Origin: Caprella mutica
Taxonomy: Eukaryota > Arthropoda > Malacostraca > Amphipoda > Caprellidae
Reading direction: 5' to 3'
Assembly: GCA_947561585.1 (NCBI GenBank)
Contig: CANNZV010000506.1
Location: 186,001 to 250,000 of the forward strand
DNA: 64,000 nucleotides
Positions within the stretch are counted from its first letter, which is position 1, and each line of letters begins with the position of its first letter. The notes below the pieces were generated by a model. That model worked only from the letters and a program-made list of their open reading frames with translations, was not told the origin of the DNA and searched no databases. This document shows positions 12,173 to 23,718 of the stretch, one piece after another. Both the position numbers and the translations under genes were made by a program.

Positions 12173-13524
12173 TATCTCACAAGTGTATAGTAATATTAAC
12201 TAACGAACAAAAATACACACCATATGTTTATAATAAAACACTTTCGTAACAAATCTAATTTATACATTAAACAATAACCTCTTCATTTTCCTCTTTCATT
12301 CATGAGTTCAATCACTGATGCTAGTGTCTCATTTCCTCTCATTTCTTGGTGAGTGACTCTATGCACAGAGTAGCTTTTCTGGACCCATGAGCTTATCACC
12401 ATTAGTGGTATGTGTGACTACTCTTAGAGGCGTCTTCCTTTCTGTCGTCTTCTTCGATTCTCTTGTATTTTACTTATCTTTCGACGTCAACGATATTACC
12501 TTTGTTTCCGAGTCAGATATTAACCACAATAAAATAACATTATTTATCAAGCACCACGTTAATAAATGTGCATATTCTAATGCACTTCAATTTTTACTTT
12601 GTAAACAACAGGTTTATCTATGGATTACTGATATACAGTAAGAAAATATTGTTGAATAATAAACATAGCAATAAAGAAGATCATCTATCGTAAAACTATG
12701 ATCAAGTATGGAAATATAATATTGAATAAAATGAACTAAATTGTTTAATTGAACAAAAAGATACTTATCTATTCAGTTTAGAAGTTACAAAAGTCTTCCA
12801 TGTTCTTTCCCAGTCATCTTCGGTCCAGTAGTTTGCAGTAGCTTTGGAAAAAAATAAGATTCACAAAGGAGGATTCTCTTTCAGAATGGAATCGTTAGTG
12901 GATTTTTTCAGAACTTCGGAATATTGAATTGAATGGATTTTCTTCTTGATGTTTTCTTTAGAAAACAATTGCCTTAATGAGAAAATAGGAATGTACATCG
13001 CGGAGAGTACAATCAGTTGCTTCCTGTTCTTTAAATTGAAAAATGCTATACCAAATTTCTTATAAAAGAGACTCAATAGAAATTTTATTTTGTGGGCCAT
13101 CATAGATCTCGAATTAATACTATTTCTATATTAAGTTATTCCTCTAATTTGATTTAAAATGAAATTTGTAACTTAATGGAAACTAGTAAATATCCCGATT
13201 AATAATTCATCAATAATTAAGCTGCTCTGTAAATGAAAACGAAAAGAAAATTAGGTTTACATCGAATGTTTAGTCTCCCGTCATCAGCGTCACGTCCGCC
13301 GTTCTAGTAAGAATAATTATAACATCTATAAATCAAACGTCTGTATAATGTTAGAACCAATATGGATGGGTTCAGACGATGATTTTCAACTAATATATGA
13401 TGCTATCGATTCAGATGCTATCGTTCTTAATACCAAATTGAAATATGAAAATCATTTTCTTTTATACAGTTTGTAACAAATTATCAAAATTTGTGGGTGT
13501 AATTTATTTGGTTAGTCAGTGCAT
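12173..13524. other. AT-rich non-coding stretch
   Basis: No supported feature. The open frames at 12387-12641 and 12861-13103 have no recognisable domain or splice context. Confidence 0.5.
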
Positions 13525-13977
13525 GCCGCAAAAATCATTATTCGGTTTGTATTACAGCTCATTTTATCCATACTTAACATATTGCAATGAATTGTGGGGT
13601 GGTAGGTACTTGTAATATCCATTCGAATACGATAGAAATGCTTCAGAAGAGAGTGATTAGGATTGTAAAATCACAGTGATTTCTTGGCTCATACTGATGC
13701 TCCCTCTTACAGGACTGAAATATTGAAGGCTAAGGAGTCAAGGACCTATGTTAGTATTTATTACAAATTTATTTATTCAAGAATATAGAAAATGTACCTA
13801 TCAGTCATTTGCATATGCTACTATAGATACTTCAATAACTTCATTCCAAACATCAAAGATTAACTTAAATACAGAGCTCAGTGTGATTTAGCTTGGCACT
13901 TTTCAACTGTCCATATAAAAATAGAGTCATTAAACTCATTTAAAAGAGCATTAAAATCTTTCTTTATTCATAAGTAG
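13525..13977 (+). pseudogene. LINE reverse-transcriptase C-terminal relic
   Basis: A decayed plus-strand fragment. It reads KSLFGLYYSSFYPYLTYCNE then LWGG, the characteristic YYS..YPYLTYCNE.WG block near the end of LINE polymerase domains. NTIEMLQKRVIRIV, AHTDAPSYRTEILK and FKRALKSFFIHK with a stop at 13975-13977 follow. Stops and frame changes lie between the blocks. The order matches the fragment at 10508-10873, so they belong to related families in opposite orientation. The relic ends about 70 bp before the giant satellite arm. Confidence 0.6.
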
Positions 13978-14060
13978 AGGGTGAACAGTAACCCTTATAA
14001 ACATTTTAAGTTTGAAATTAATTACCATTCATAATCCTATCATAATGTATGTGAAATAGT

Positions 14061-17000
14061 TTCGAAAGACAGAGTATCAAAAACAGAGTATCGAAAGACA
14101 GAGTATCGAAAGACAAAGTATCGAAAGACAGAGTATCGAAAGACAAAGTATCGAAAGACAAAGTATCGAAAGACAGAGTATCGAAAAACAAACTATCGAA
14201 AGACAAAGTATCGAAAGACAGAGTATCGAAAGACAAAGTATCGAAAGACAGAGTATCGAAAAACAAACTATCGAAAGACAAAGTATAGAAAGACAGAGTA
14301 TCGAAAGACAAAGTATCGAAAGACAAAGTATCGAAAGACAGAGTATCGAAAGACAAAGTATCGAAAGACAGAGTATCGAAAGACAGAGTATCGAAAGACA
14401 AAGTATCGAAAGACAGAGTATCGAAAGACAAAGTATCGAAAGACAGAGTATCGAAAAACAAAGTATCGAAAGACAAAGTATCGAAAGACAGAGTATCGAA
14501 AGACAAAGTATCTAAAGACAAAGTATCGAAAGACAAAGTATCGAAGGACAAAGTATTTAAAGACAGAATATCGAAAGACAAAGTATCGAAAGACAGAGTA
14601 TCGAAAGACAGAGTATCGAAAGACAAAGTATCGAAAGACAGAGTATCGAAAGACAAAGTATCGAAAGACAAAGTATCGAAAGACAAAGTATCGAAGGACA
14701 AAGTATTTAAAGACAGAATATCGAAAGACAAAGTATCGAAAGACAAAGTATCGAAAGACAGAGTATCGAAAGACAGAGTATCGAAAGACAAAGTATCGAA
14801 AGACAGAGTATCGAAAGACAAAGTATCGAAAGACAAAGTATCGAAAGACAAAGTATCGAAAGACAGAGTATCGAAAGACAGAGTATCGAAAGACAAAGTA
14901 TCGAAAGACAGAGTATCGAAAGACAAAGTATCGAAAGACAGAGTATCGAAAAACAAAGTATCGAAAGACAAAGTATCGAAAGACAGAGTATCGAAAGACA
15001 AAGTATCTAAAGACAAAGTATCGAAAGACAAAGTATCGAAGGACAAAGTATTTAAAGACAGAATATCGAAAGACAAAGTATCGAAAGACAGAGTATCGAA
15101 AGACAGAGTATCGAAAGACAAAGTATCGAAAGACAAAGTATCGAAAGACAGAGTATCGAAAGACAGAGTATCGAAAGACAAAGTATCGAAAGACAGAGTA
15201 TCGAAAGACAAAGTATCGAAAGACAAAGTATCGAAAGACAAAGTATCGAAAGACAGAGTATCGAAAGACAAAGTATCGAAAGACAGAGTATCGAAAGACA
15301 AAGTATCGAAAGACAAAGTATCGAAAGACAAAGTATCGAAAGACAGAGTATCGAAAGACAAAGTATCGAAAGACAAAGTATCGAAAGACAAAGTATCGAA
15401 AGACAGAGTATCGAAAGACAAAGTATCGAAAGACAGAGTATCGAAAGACAGAGTATCGAAAGACAAAGTATCGAAAGACAGAGTATCGAAAGACAAAGTA
15501 TCGAAAGACAGAGTATCGAAAGACAAAGTATCGAAAGACAAAGTATCGAAAGACAAAGTATCGAAAGACAGAGTATCGAAAGACAAAGTATCGAAAGACA
15601 AAGTATCGAAAGACAGAGTATCGAAAGACAAAGTATCGAAAGACAGAGTATCGAAAGTCAGAGTATCGAAAGACAAAGTATCGAAAGACAGAGTATCGAA
15701 AGACAAAGTATCGAAAGACAGAGTATCGAAAAACAAAGTATCGAAAGACAAAGTATCGAAAGACAGAGTATCGAAAGACAAAGTATCTAAAGACAAAGTA
15801 TCGAAAGACAAAGTATCGAAGGACAAAGTATCGAAAGACAAAGTATCGAAAGACAAAGTATCGAAAGACAGAGTATCGAAAGACAAAGTATCGAAAGACA
15901 AAGTATCGAATGACAAAGTATCGAAAGACAAAGTATCGAAAGACAGAGTATCGAAAGACAAAGTATCGAAAGACAAAGTATCGAAAGACAAAGTATCGAA
16001 AGACAGAGTATCGAAAGACAAAGTATCGAAAGACAGAGTATCGAAAGACAAAGTATCGAAAGACAAAGTATCGAAAGACAAAGTATCGAAGGACAAAGTA
16101 TTTAAAGACAGAATATCGAAAGACAAAGTATCGAAAGACAAAGTATCGAAAGACAGAGTATCGAAAGACAGAGTATCGAAAGACAAAGTATCGAAAGACA
16201 GAGTATCGAAAGACAAAGTATCGAAAGACAAAGTATCGAAAGACAAAGTATCGAAAGACAGAGTATCGAAAGACAAAGTATCGAAAGACAGAGTATCGAA
16301 AGACAAAGTATCGAAAGACAAAGTATCGAAAGACAGAGTATCGAAAGACAAAGTATCGAAAGACAGAGTATCGAAAGACAGAGTATCGAAAGACAAAGTA
16401 TCGAAAGACAGAGTATCGAAAGACAGAGTATCGAAAGACAAAGTATCGAAAGACAGAGTATCGAAAGACAAAGTATCGAAAGACAGAGTATCGAAAAACA
16501 AAGTATCGAAAGACAAAGTATCGAAAGACAGAGTATCGAAAGACAAAGTATCTAAAGACAAAGTATCAAAAGACAAAGTATCGAAGGACAAAGTATCGAA
16601 AGACAAAGTATCGAAAGACAAAGTATCGAAAGACAGAGTATCGAAAGACAAAGTATCGAAAGACAAAGTATCGAAAGACAAAGTATCGAAAGACAAAGTA
16701 TCGAAAGTCAGAGTATCGAAAGACAAAGTATCGAAAGACAAAGTATCGAAAGACAAAGTATCGAAAGACAGAGTATCGAAAGACAAAGCATCGAAAGACA
16801 AAGTATCGAAAGACAAAGTATCGAAAGACAGAGTATCGAAAGACAAAGTATCGAAAGACAGAGTATCGAAAGACAGAGTATCGAAAGACAAAGTATCGAA
16901 AGACAAAGTATCGAAAGACAAAGTATCGAAAGACAGAGTATCGAAAGACAAAGTATCGAAAGACAAAGTATCGAAAGACAAAGTATCGAAAGACAAAGTA

Positions 17001-19735
17001 TCGAAAGACAGAGTATCGAAAGACAAAGTATCGAAAGACAGAGTATCGAAAGACAAAGTATCGAAAGACAGAGTATCGAAAAACAAACTATCGAAAGACA
17101 AAGTATAGAAAGACAGAGTATCGAAAGACAAAGTATCGAAAGACAAAGTATCGAAAGACAGAGTATCGAAAGACAAAGTATCGAAAGACAGAGTATCGAA
17201 AGACAGAGTATCGAAAGACAAAGTATCGAAAGACAGAGTATCGAAAGACAAAGAATCGAAAGACAGAGTATCGAAAAACAAAGTATCGAAAGACAAAGTA
17301 TCGAAAGACAGAGTATCGAAAGACAAAGTATCTAAAGACAAAGTATCGAAAGACAAAGTATCGAAGGACAAAGTATTTAAAGACAGAATATCGAAAGACA
17401 AAGTATCGAAAGACAGAGTATCGAAAGACAGAGTATCGAAAGACAAAGTATCGAAAGACAGAGTATCGAAAGACAAAGTATCGAAAGACAAAGTATCGAA
17501 AGACAAAGTATCGAAGGACAAAGTATTTAAAGACAGAATATCGAAAGACAAAGTATCGAAAGACAAAGTATCGAAAGACAGAGTATCGAAAGACAGAGTA
17601 TCGAAAGACAAAGTATCGAAAGACAGAGTATCGAAAGACAAAGTATCGAAAGACAAAGTATCGAAAGACAAAGTATCGAAAGACAGAGTATCGAAAGACA
17701 AAGTATCGAAAGACAGAGTATCGAAAGACAAAGTATCGAAAGACAAAGTATCGAAAGACAAAGTATCGAAAGACAGAGTATCGAAAGACAAAGTATCGAA
17801 AGACAAAGTATCGAAAGACAAAGTATCGAAAGACAGAGTATCGAAAGACAAAGTATCGAAAGACAGAGTATCGAAAGACAGAGTATCGAAAGACAAAGTA
17901 TCGAAAGACAGAGTATCGAAAGACAAAGTATCGAAAGACAGAGTATCGAAAGACAAAGTATCGAAAGACAAAGTATCGAAAGACAAAGTATCGAAAGACA
18001 GAGTATCGAAAGACAAAGTATCGAAAGACAGAGTATCGAAAGACAGAGTATCGAAAGACAAAGTATCGAAAGACAGAGTATCGAAAGACAGAGTATCGAA
18101 AGACAAAGTATCGAAAGACAGAGTATCGAAAGACAAAGTATCGAAAGACAGAGTATCGAAAAACAAAGTATCGAAAGACAAAGTATCGAAAGACAGAGTA
18201 TCGAAAGACAAAGTATCTAAAGACAAAGTATCGAAAGACAAAGTATCGAAGGACAAAGTATCGAAAGACAAAGTATCGAAAGACAAAGTATCGAAAGACA
18301 GAGTATCGAAAGACAAAGTATCGAAAGACAAAGTATCGAAAGACAAAGTATCGAAAGACAAAGTATCGAAAGACAGAGTATCGAAAGACAAAGTATCGAA
18401 AGACAAAGTATCGAAAGACAAAGTATCGAAAGACAGAGTATCGAAAGACAAAGTATCGAAAGACAGAGTATCGAAAGACAAAGTATCGAAAGACAAAGTA
18501 TCGAAAGACAAAGTATCGAAGGACAAAGTATTTAAAGACAGAATATCGAAAGACAAAGTATCGAAAGACAAAGTATCGAAAGACAGAGTATCGAAAGACA
18601 GAGTATCGAAAGACAAAGTATCGAAAGACAGAGTATCGAAAGACAAAGTATCGAAAGACAAAGTATCGAAAGACAAAGTATCGAAAGACAGAGTATCGAA
18701 AGACAAAGTATCGAAAGACAGAGTATCGAAAGACAAAGTATCGAAAGACAAAGTATCGAAAGACAGAGTATCGAAAGACAAAGTATCGAAAGACAGAGTA
18801 TCGAAAGACAGAGTATCGAAAGACAAAGTATCGAAAGACAGAGTATCGAAAGACAGAGTATCGAAAGACAAAGTATCGAAAGACAGAGTATCGAAAGACA
18901 AAGTATCGAAAGACAGAGTATCGAAAAACAAAGTATCGAAAGACAAAGTATCGAAAGACAGAGTATCGAAAGACAAAGTATCTAAAGACAAAGTATCGAA
19001 AGACAAAGTATCGAAGGACAAAGTATCGAAAGACAAAGTATCGAAAGACAAAGTATCGAAAGACAGAGTATCGAAAGACAAAGTATCGAAAGACAAAGTA
19101 TCGAAAGACAAAGTATCAAAAGACAAAGTATCGAAAGTCAGAGTATCGAAAGACAAAGTATCGAAAGACAAAGTATCGAAAGACAAAGTATCGAAAGACA
19201 GAGTATCGAAAGACAAAGCATCGAAAGACAAAGTATCGAAAGACAAAGTATCGAAAGACAGAGTATCGAAAGACAAAGTATCGAAAGACAGAGTATCGAA
19301 AGACAGAGTATCGAAAGACAAAGTATCGAAAGACAAAGTATCGAAAGACAAAGTATCGAAAGACAGAGTATCGAAAGACAAAGTATCGAAAGACAAAGTA
19401 TCGAAAGACAAAGTATCGAAAGACAAAGTATCGAAAGACAGAGTATCGAAAGACAAAGTATCGAAAGACAGAGTATCGAAAGACAAAGTATCGAAAGACA
19501 AAGTATCGAAAGACAAAGTATCGAAAGACAAAGTATCGAAAGACAGAGTATCGAAAGACAAAGTATCGAAAGACAGAGTATCGAAAGACAGAGTATCGAA
19601 AGACAAAGTATCGAAAGACAAAGTATCGAAAGACAAAGTATCGAAAGACAAAGTATCGAAAGACAGAGTATCGAAAGACAAAGTATCGAAAGACAGAGTA
19701 TCGAAAGACAAAGTATCGAAAGACAAAGTTTCGAA
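14061..19735 (+). repeat. 15-bp satellite, about 378 copies (left arm)
   Basis: The unit is AAAGTATCGAAAGAC with a frequent A/G change (AAAGTATC or AGAGTATC) and rarer marked variants (GAAGGACAAAGTATTTAAAG, TATCTAAAG, TCGAAAAAC, AAAGCATCG). Because 15 is divisible by three and the unit has no stop in several frames, the array is open for thousands of bases on both strands (SFDTL repeats on minus, KTKYR or KTEYR on plus). These are not credible genes. Marked variants show large internal duplications at offsets of 2430 and 2820 bp. Confidence 0.95.
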
Positions 19736-19869
19736 AATTCAATCGAATTTAGAATAATGGAGAATCGATCGAATAGAAAATTTGTTGAATAGAAAATTGA
19801 TCAAATGGTGAAATTACATTAGTTATACATAACTTGAAGTATGAATTTTGTTCATTGACCGACAGTTGA

Positions 19870-20035
19870 GCCCATGTCAATTGCATGGGTCCCGACAATT
19901 ATTGGACTCGCCGAAACTTTGGCCGAAGAAATTTGGAACGTGGAAATTGAGACTCAATAAAATTGAGCCTACAATTTATAGTACAATTGATCCCCAAGAA
20001 ATTTGGGACCAGGGCCACTATTGATCACATTGGTA
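19870..20035 (+). repeat. Inner inverted sub-repeat, left copy
   Basis: Degenerate phrases such as ATTGAGCCTACAATT and CCCAAGAAATTTGGGACC. Their reverse complements, diverged, occur at about 20410-20515 (GGGCCCAAAAATTATTTTC, GGGCTCAATTGTAGGTGGG). Confidence 0.5.
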
Positions 20036-20186
20036 AAATGGTTACAGTAGACACTATTATAAAGAAGCTTTACTTTGTTATAACAGTAGCAAATTAAGTT
20101 GATACCAAAGACTCTGTCGGCGATATGAAGGCCATTAATTCAGAAGAAATAGACAAAATCCTTTTTTCAAACCATGTGTGTGGAGT

Positions 20187-20313
20187 TTCTTCAACTGTGT
20201 CATGGAAGATCTGCCTCGTACCACTAACGTAATTGAAGGGTGGTGCAGATCGAGCGATGCACAACACAACTCAATATCGTCACCCTACTATTTTTAACTT
20301 AGAGCAAGATTAG
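20187..20313 (+). pseudogene. Mutator-like (MULE, Phantom-like) transposase C-terminal relic
   Basis: One frame reads FFNCVMEDLPRTTNVIEGWC. The motif LPRTTN.(V/I)EGW followed by a His/Arg region and HP.I is characteristic of the C-terminal part of MULE transposases of the Phantom type in animals. A shift to another frame gives RHPTIFNLEQD and then a stop, as expected for the following HP.IW motif. The usual His after EGW is Cys here. Catalytic residues upstream are not recognisable, so only a dead fragment remains. Its place between two inverted arrays identifies the whole structure as a MULE. Confidence 0.6.
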
Positions 20314-20409
20314 AGAGCAAGATTACGTTTAAAATAGATTTAAACGTACAAATACTGAAAATCAAGATTGCACAAAAAAATGAAGAATGTTGTAACAGCT
20401 TTTTTTAAT

Positions 20410-20515
20410 GTGCTCGATTATCTTGGGCCCAAAAATTATTTTCTTGGGGCCCATTGATTGTTCTAGGCCCAATTGTTTCGGGCTCAATTGTAGGTGGGCT
20501 CATTTTGTCTTTCTT
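20410..20515 (-). repeat. Inner inverted sub-repeat, right copy
   Basis: The diverged reverse complement of 19870-20035, rich in GGGCCCA and CAATTG phrases. It lies just inside a 19-T run (20545-20563). Confidence 0.5.
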
Positions 20516-20574
20516 GAACCAAGCTAGGGCGGCAAGGCCTCAACTTTTTTTTTTTTTTTTTTTATGCTAAATGT

Positions 20575-21190
20575 CCTTCGATTTTTGTCTTTCTATACTT
20601 TCATTTTCTATATTTTGTCTTTCTTTACTATATCCTTCTTATACTTAGTCTTTCGATACTTTGTCTTTCGATACTTTGTCTTTCGATACTTTGTCTTTCG
20701 ATACTCTGTGTTTCGATACTCTGTCTTTCGATATTTTGTCTTTCGATACTTTGTGTTTCGATACTTTGTCTTTCGATACTCTGTGTTTCGATACTTTGTC
20801 TTTCGATACTTTGTCTTTCGATATTTTGTCTTTCGGTACTCTGTCTTTCGATATTTTGTCTTTCGATACTTTGTCTTTCGATACTTTGTCTTTCGATATT
20901 TTTTCTTTCAATACTTTGTCTTTCGATACTTTGTCTTTCGATACTTTGTCTTTTGATACTTTGTCTTTCGATACTTTGTCTTTCGATACTTTGTCTTTCG
21001 ATACTTTGTCTTTCGATACTTTGTCTTTCGATACTTTTTCTTTCGATACTTTGTCTTTCGATACTTTGTCTTTCGATACTTTGTCTTTAGATACTTTGTC
21101 TTTCGATACTTTTTCTTTCGATACTTTTGTCTTTCGATACTTTTTCTTTCGATACTTTTGTCTTTCGATATTTTGTCTTTCGATACTCTT
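20575..21190 (-). repeat. 15-bp satellite, right arm, inverted
   Basis: The reverse complement of the left-arm unit (GTCTTTCGATACTTT). About 36 regular copies lie in 20648-21190, with degenerate copies at the inner edge 20575-20647. Two units near 21121-21170 carry an extra T, which shifts the period to 16. Confidence 0.93.
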
Positions 21191-21302
21191 TCACACACCG
21201 AAAATTTTTAGTCAATATAAATTTATTCATTCGAAACATTTTTTTAGTTTTATAAATAAGTGTGCGATTATATAATCAAGCTCAAAATGTTACTAATATG
21301 TT

Positions 21303-21638
21303 CTACTTTCTCGAAATATGTACCTACTACTTTCTCGAAATATGTACTACTTTCTCGAAATATGTACTACTTTCTCGAAATATGTACCTACTACTTTCTC
21401 GAAATATGTACTACTTTCTCGAAATATGTACTACTTTCTCGAAATATGTACCTACTACTTTCTCGAAATATGTACTACTTTCTCGAAATATGTACTACTT
21501 TCTCGAAATATGTACTACTTTCTCGAAATATGTACAACTTTCTCGAAATATGTACTACTTTCTCGAAATATGTACAACTTTCTCGAAATATGTACTACTT
21601 TCTCGAAATAAGTACAACTTTCTCGAAAATATGTACTG
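21303..21638 (+). repeat. 20-bp tandem array, about 16 copies
   Basis: The unit is CTACTTTCTCGAAATATGTA. Three copies carry a 4-bp CCTA-type insertion, and the last copies vary (ACAACTT). It begins about 100 bp beyond the right end of the MULE-type element. Its TTTCTCGAAA core resembles TTTCGA of the 15-bp unit, but common origin is not shown. Confidence 0.92.
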
Positions 21639-23511
21639 CTATTGTATTTCTACTTTCCATCAATAGATATCCTTATTCTTAATGCCCTAGAATAAAACCA
21701 ACAACAATACAACAATCGGTTCAGTTTGAAAATCTTATGTATCCCAAATTATAAATCCTGTTATGATGTTTACAAAATTTCTTATAAAATCAATACATAA
21801 ATTCATTGATAACAAATTCGAAGAATAATTACTTGCTTATATAGTGACATTAAAGCTGATTTTGAGGACACAAACTATTCATAATATTTTCCACATCTGC
21901 TCCCTGTTAATGAAATAGCAGTGTATAATTTATTACATTATATCAAGTAACACGTTAGGTATTTCAGTCACACTGCTTCATGCGAAGTGTTCAATTTTGG
22001 TTGTTGCTCTACATACACACAGTTGTTTCACCTGCCTAAATGCAGACTATAGTGTACTTTGTATATGCAAGATTCTGTTTCAATTTGCATGATAATAGTT
22101 TGACAAGGAATTTGTCTAAAGTTTCTCTGTCTTACGCCTAACTCGGAGCATAATAAGACGTTGTGCGTGTTCCGATTGGAATCCTTTGAAATGTTAAATT
22201 GCTAATTCCAGGGAAGGAGGTACTTGGAACATTCATTGTTCTACATCGTACTACCTAACACACAGTTTAATCTCGAACTTTTAAAGATTTCATTCACATA
22301 ACATGCTAATTTGTTTACGCCTTTGATCTTATATCCGCTATATTCTTGCTCTTCTAGTTTTTTGAAGCTCTTTAGAAACGAAAATAGTAGAGTTACCCTC
22401 AGAATGTGAAATTTACTTTTTATATTTTTCCCAAAGTCTGGTTAAGAAATGATTCAACCAAAATTAATTTAAAATGAACTAAGATATATTGTTTAATTGT
22501 TCATATATCGATTTGGAACTATACCGTTGAAGCAATCTGAATGTGAAATAAATAATCGAAGTCATTTCCTCGGATTAAAGAATTACTTTCTATGGATTTA
22601 TTTCAAAGTTTCTTAACTCTTACATGTTGTTACGTGCATTATCTTGATATATTATTTAGAATTTAATGTTTCTTGATTTGAATATATGTAGCAATTTTAT
22701 TTGCTATAGAATTCTAAATCACAAACTATTAAAAGTTAACTTCATTGAAATTTACAGAAAAGAATTTATATGTGATAATTTAATTTTTTTATTAATAATT
22801 ATTGAAACCGTTCAATGCACAAATTACTTTTTAAAATTATTTTTGAGGATTTAAAAGGTATTTTCTTGATATACATAATATTTTCATGCACAAAATTTCT
22901 CTTTTTCAAATATCCGATAGCAACAAACAATTCCGATTTCAATTTAAAACTGCCGTTGAAAAACAAAGTTTGCAATTTTGTTCTGTCATCCATCTTGATG
23001 AAAGCTAAAAGTCGATGAACACATGTATCAGTATTGCTATCTAAGCAAGTATATATTAATTGAAAAACACAATTTGTTTTGAAGGAAGTCCTTAAAAAGA
23101 GCGAGTGTGGCAAACTCCCTGTACTTTCTGTGTGACAAACGAGTCATTTGATGGCAACTCTTCCAGAGTAGTTACCATAAATTCTAATTTTATGGGCATC
23201 ACTTTTTTAATGAGGCAACTTTTCAAGTTGTCTCATTTTGCCCAAACACTGGAACTCTCATTTTCTTTTCTCTTTGGATTAGCGTCTGTACGTAGTCCTT
23301 AGATCTTAAATGGCCACTGCACATTTGTCTTGAAGTGACATTGATTCTTTGTGATCAAAGCAATGCACCAGTGACCTGTCAGAGCGGTGACGTCATCCAC
23401 TTGACGTGACCAGATTGGATTGCTTTATCGAATGTCAGCAACTCAACTATTGGCTCCTCTGCCGATGTCGACTGAAGTCTCTTGCGACTTCATCATCGAT
23501 GTTTCATATTA
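21639..23511. other. AT-rich non-coding stretch
   Basis: No supported gene. Overlapping short frames at 22799-23113 on both strands have no domain or splice support. Confidence 0.5.
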
Positions 23512-23718
23512 TAGTAGAACTCCTGTATAGTGAACTCCTCTATAGTGAATGAAGGATCTACCCCGTATATTGATCATGTTTTATACAGTATGCCATAAAA
23601 GTGCCTTCAATTTTCTAGTACTGATGATTTTAGACTGGTTTTCATATAATCTAAATAAAATTTGTTCACTATACATATGGTACATGCTAACTCATTCACT
23701 ATAGAGGACATCTACTGC
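23512..23718. mobile_element. pogo-like MITE
   Basis: The left end reads TAGTAGAACTCCTGTATAG and the right end, inverted, CAGTAGATGTCCTCTATAG, followed by TGAATGA on both sides. Terminal CAGTAGA...CTATAGTGAA motifs are common in short pogo/Tigger-type non-autonomous elements. About 207 bp with no coding capacity. The TA duplication is not intact. Confidence 0.45.

Larger units (their letters stand above)
14046..21199 (+). mobile_element. MULE-type element with arms expanded into satellite DNA
   Basis: A 15-bp repeat array (14061-19735) and its reverse complement (20575-21190) enclose a centre with a Mutator-like transposase relic (20187-20313). The outer ends match in inverted orientation: TATGTGAAATAGTTTCGAAA on the left (from 14048), TGTGTGAAAGAGTATCGAAA on the right (inward from 21197). 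A second, inner inverted pair (about 19870-20035 and 20410-20515) flanks the transposase. Together these show one element whose inverted repeats are tandem arrays. The arms are very unequal, about 5.7 kb against 0.55 kb. No clear target duplication was found. Confidence 0.65.

Noticed and set aside
14018..19726. 1902-codon minus-strand frame of SFDTL repeats
   Set aside because: Produced by a 15-bp array with no stop in that frame. Plus-strand frames are equally open, and there is no unique sequence or gene signal.
15910..19752. 1280-codon plus-strand frame of KTKYR/KTEYR repeats
   Set aside because: Same array artefact. Its ATG comes from one point change in a unit.
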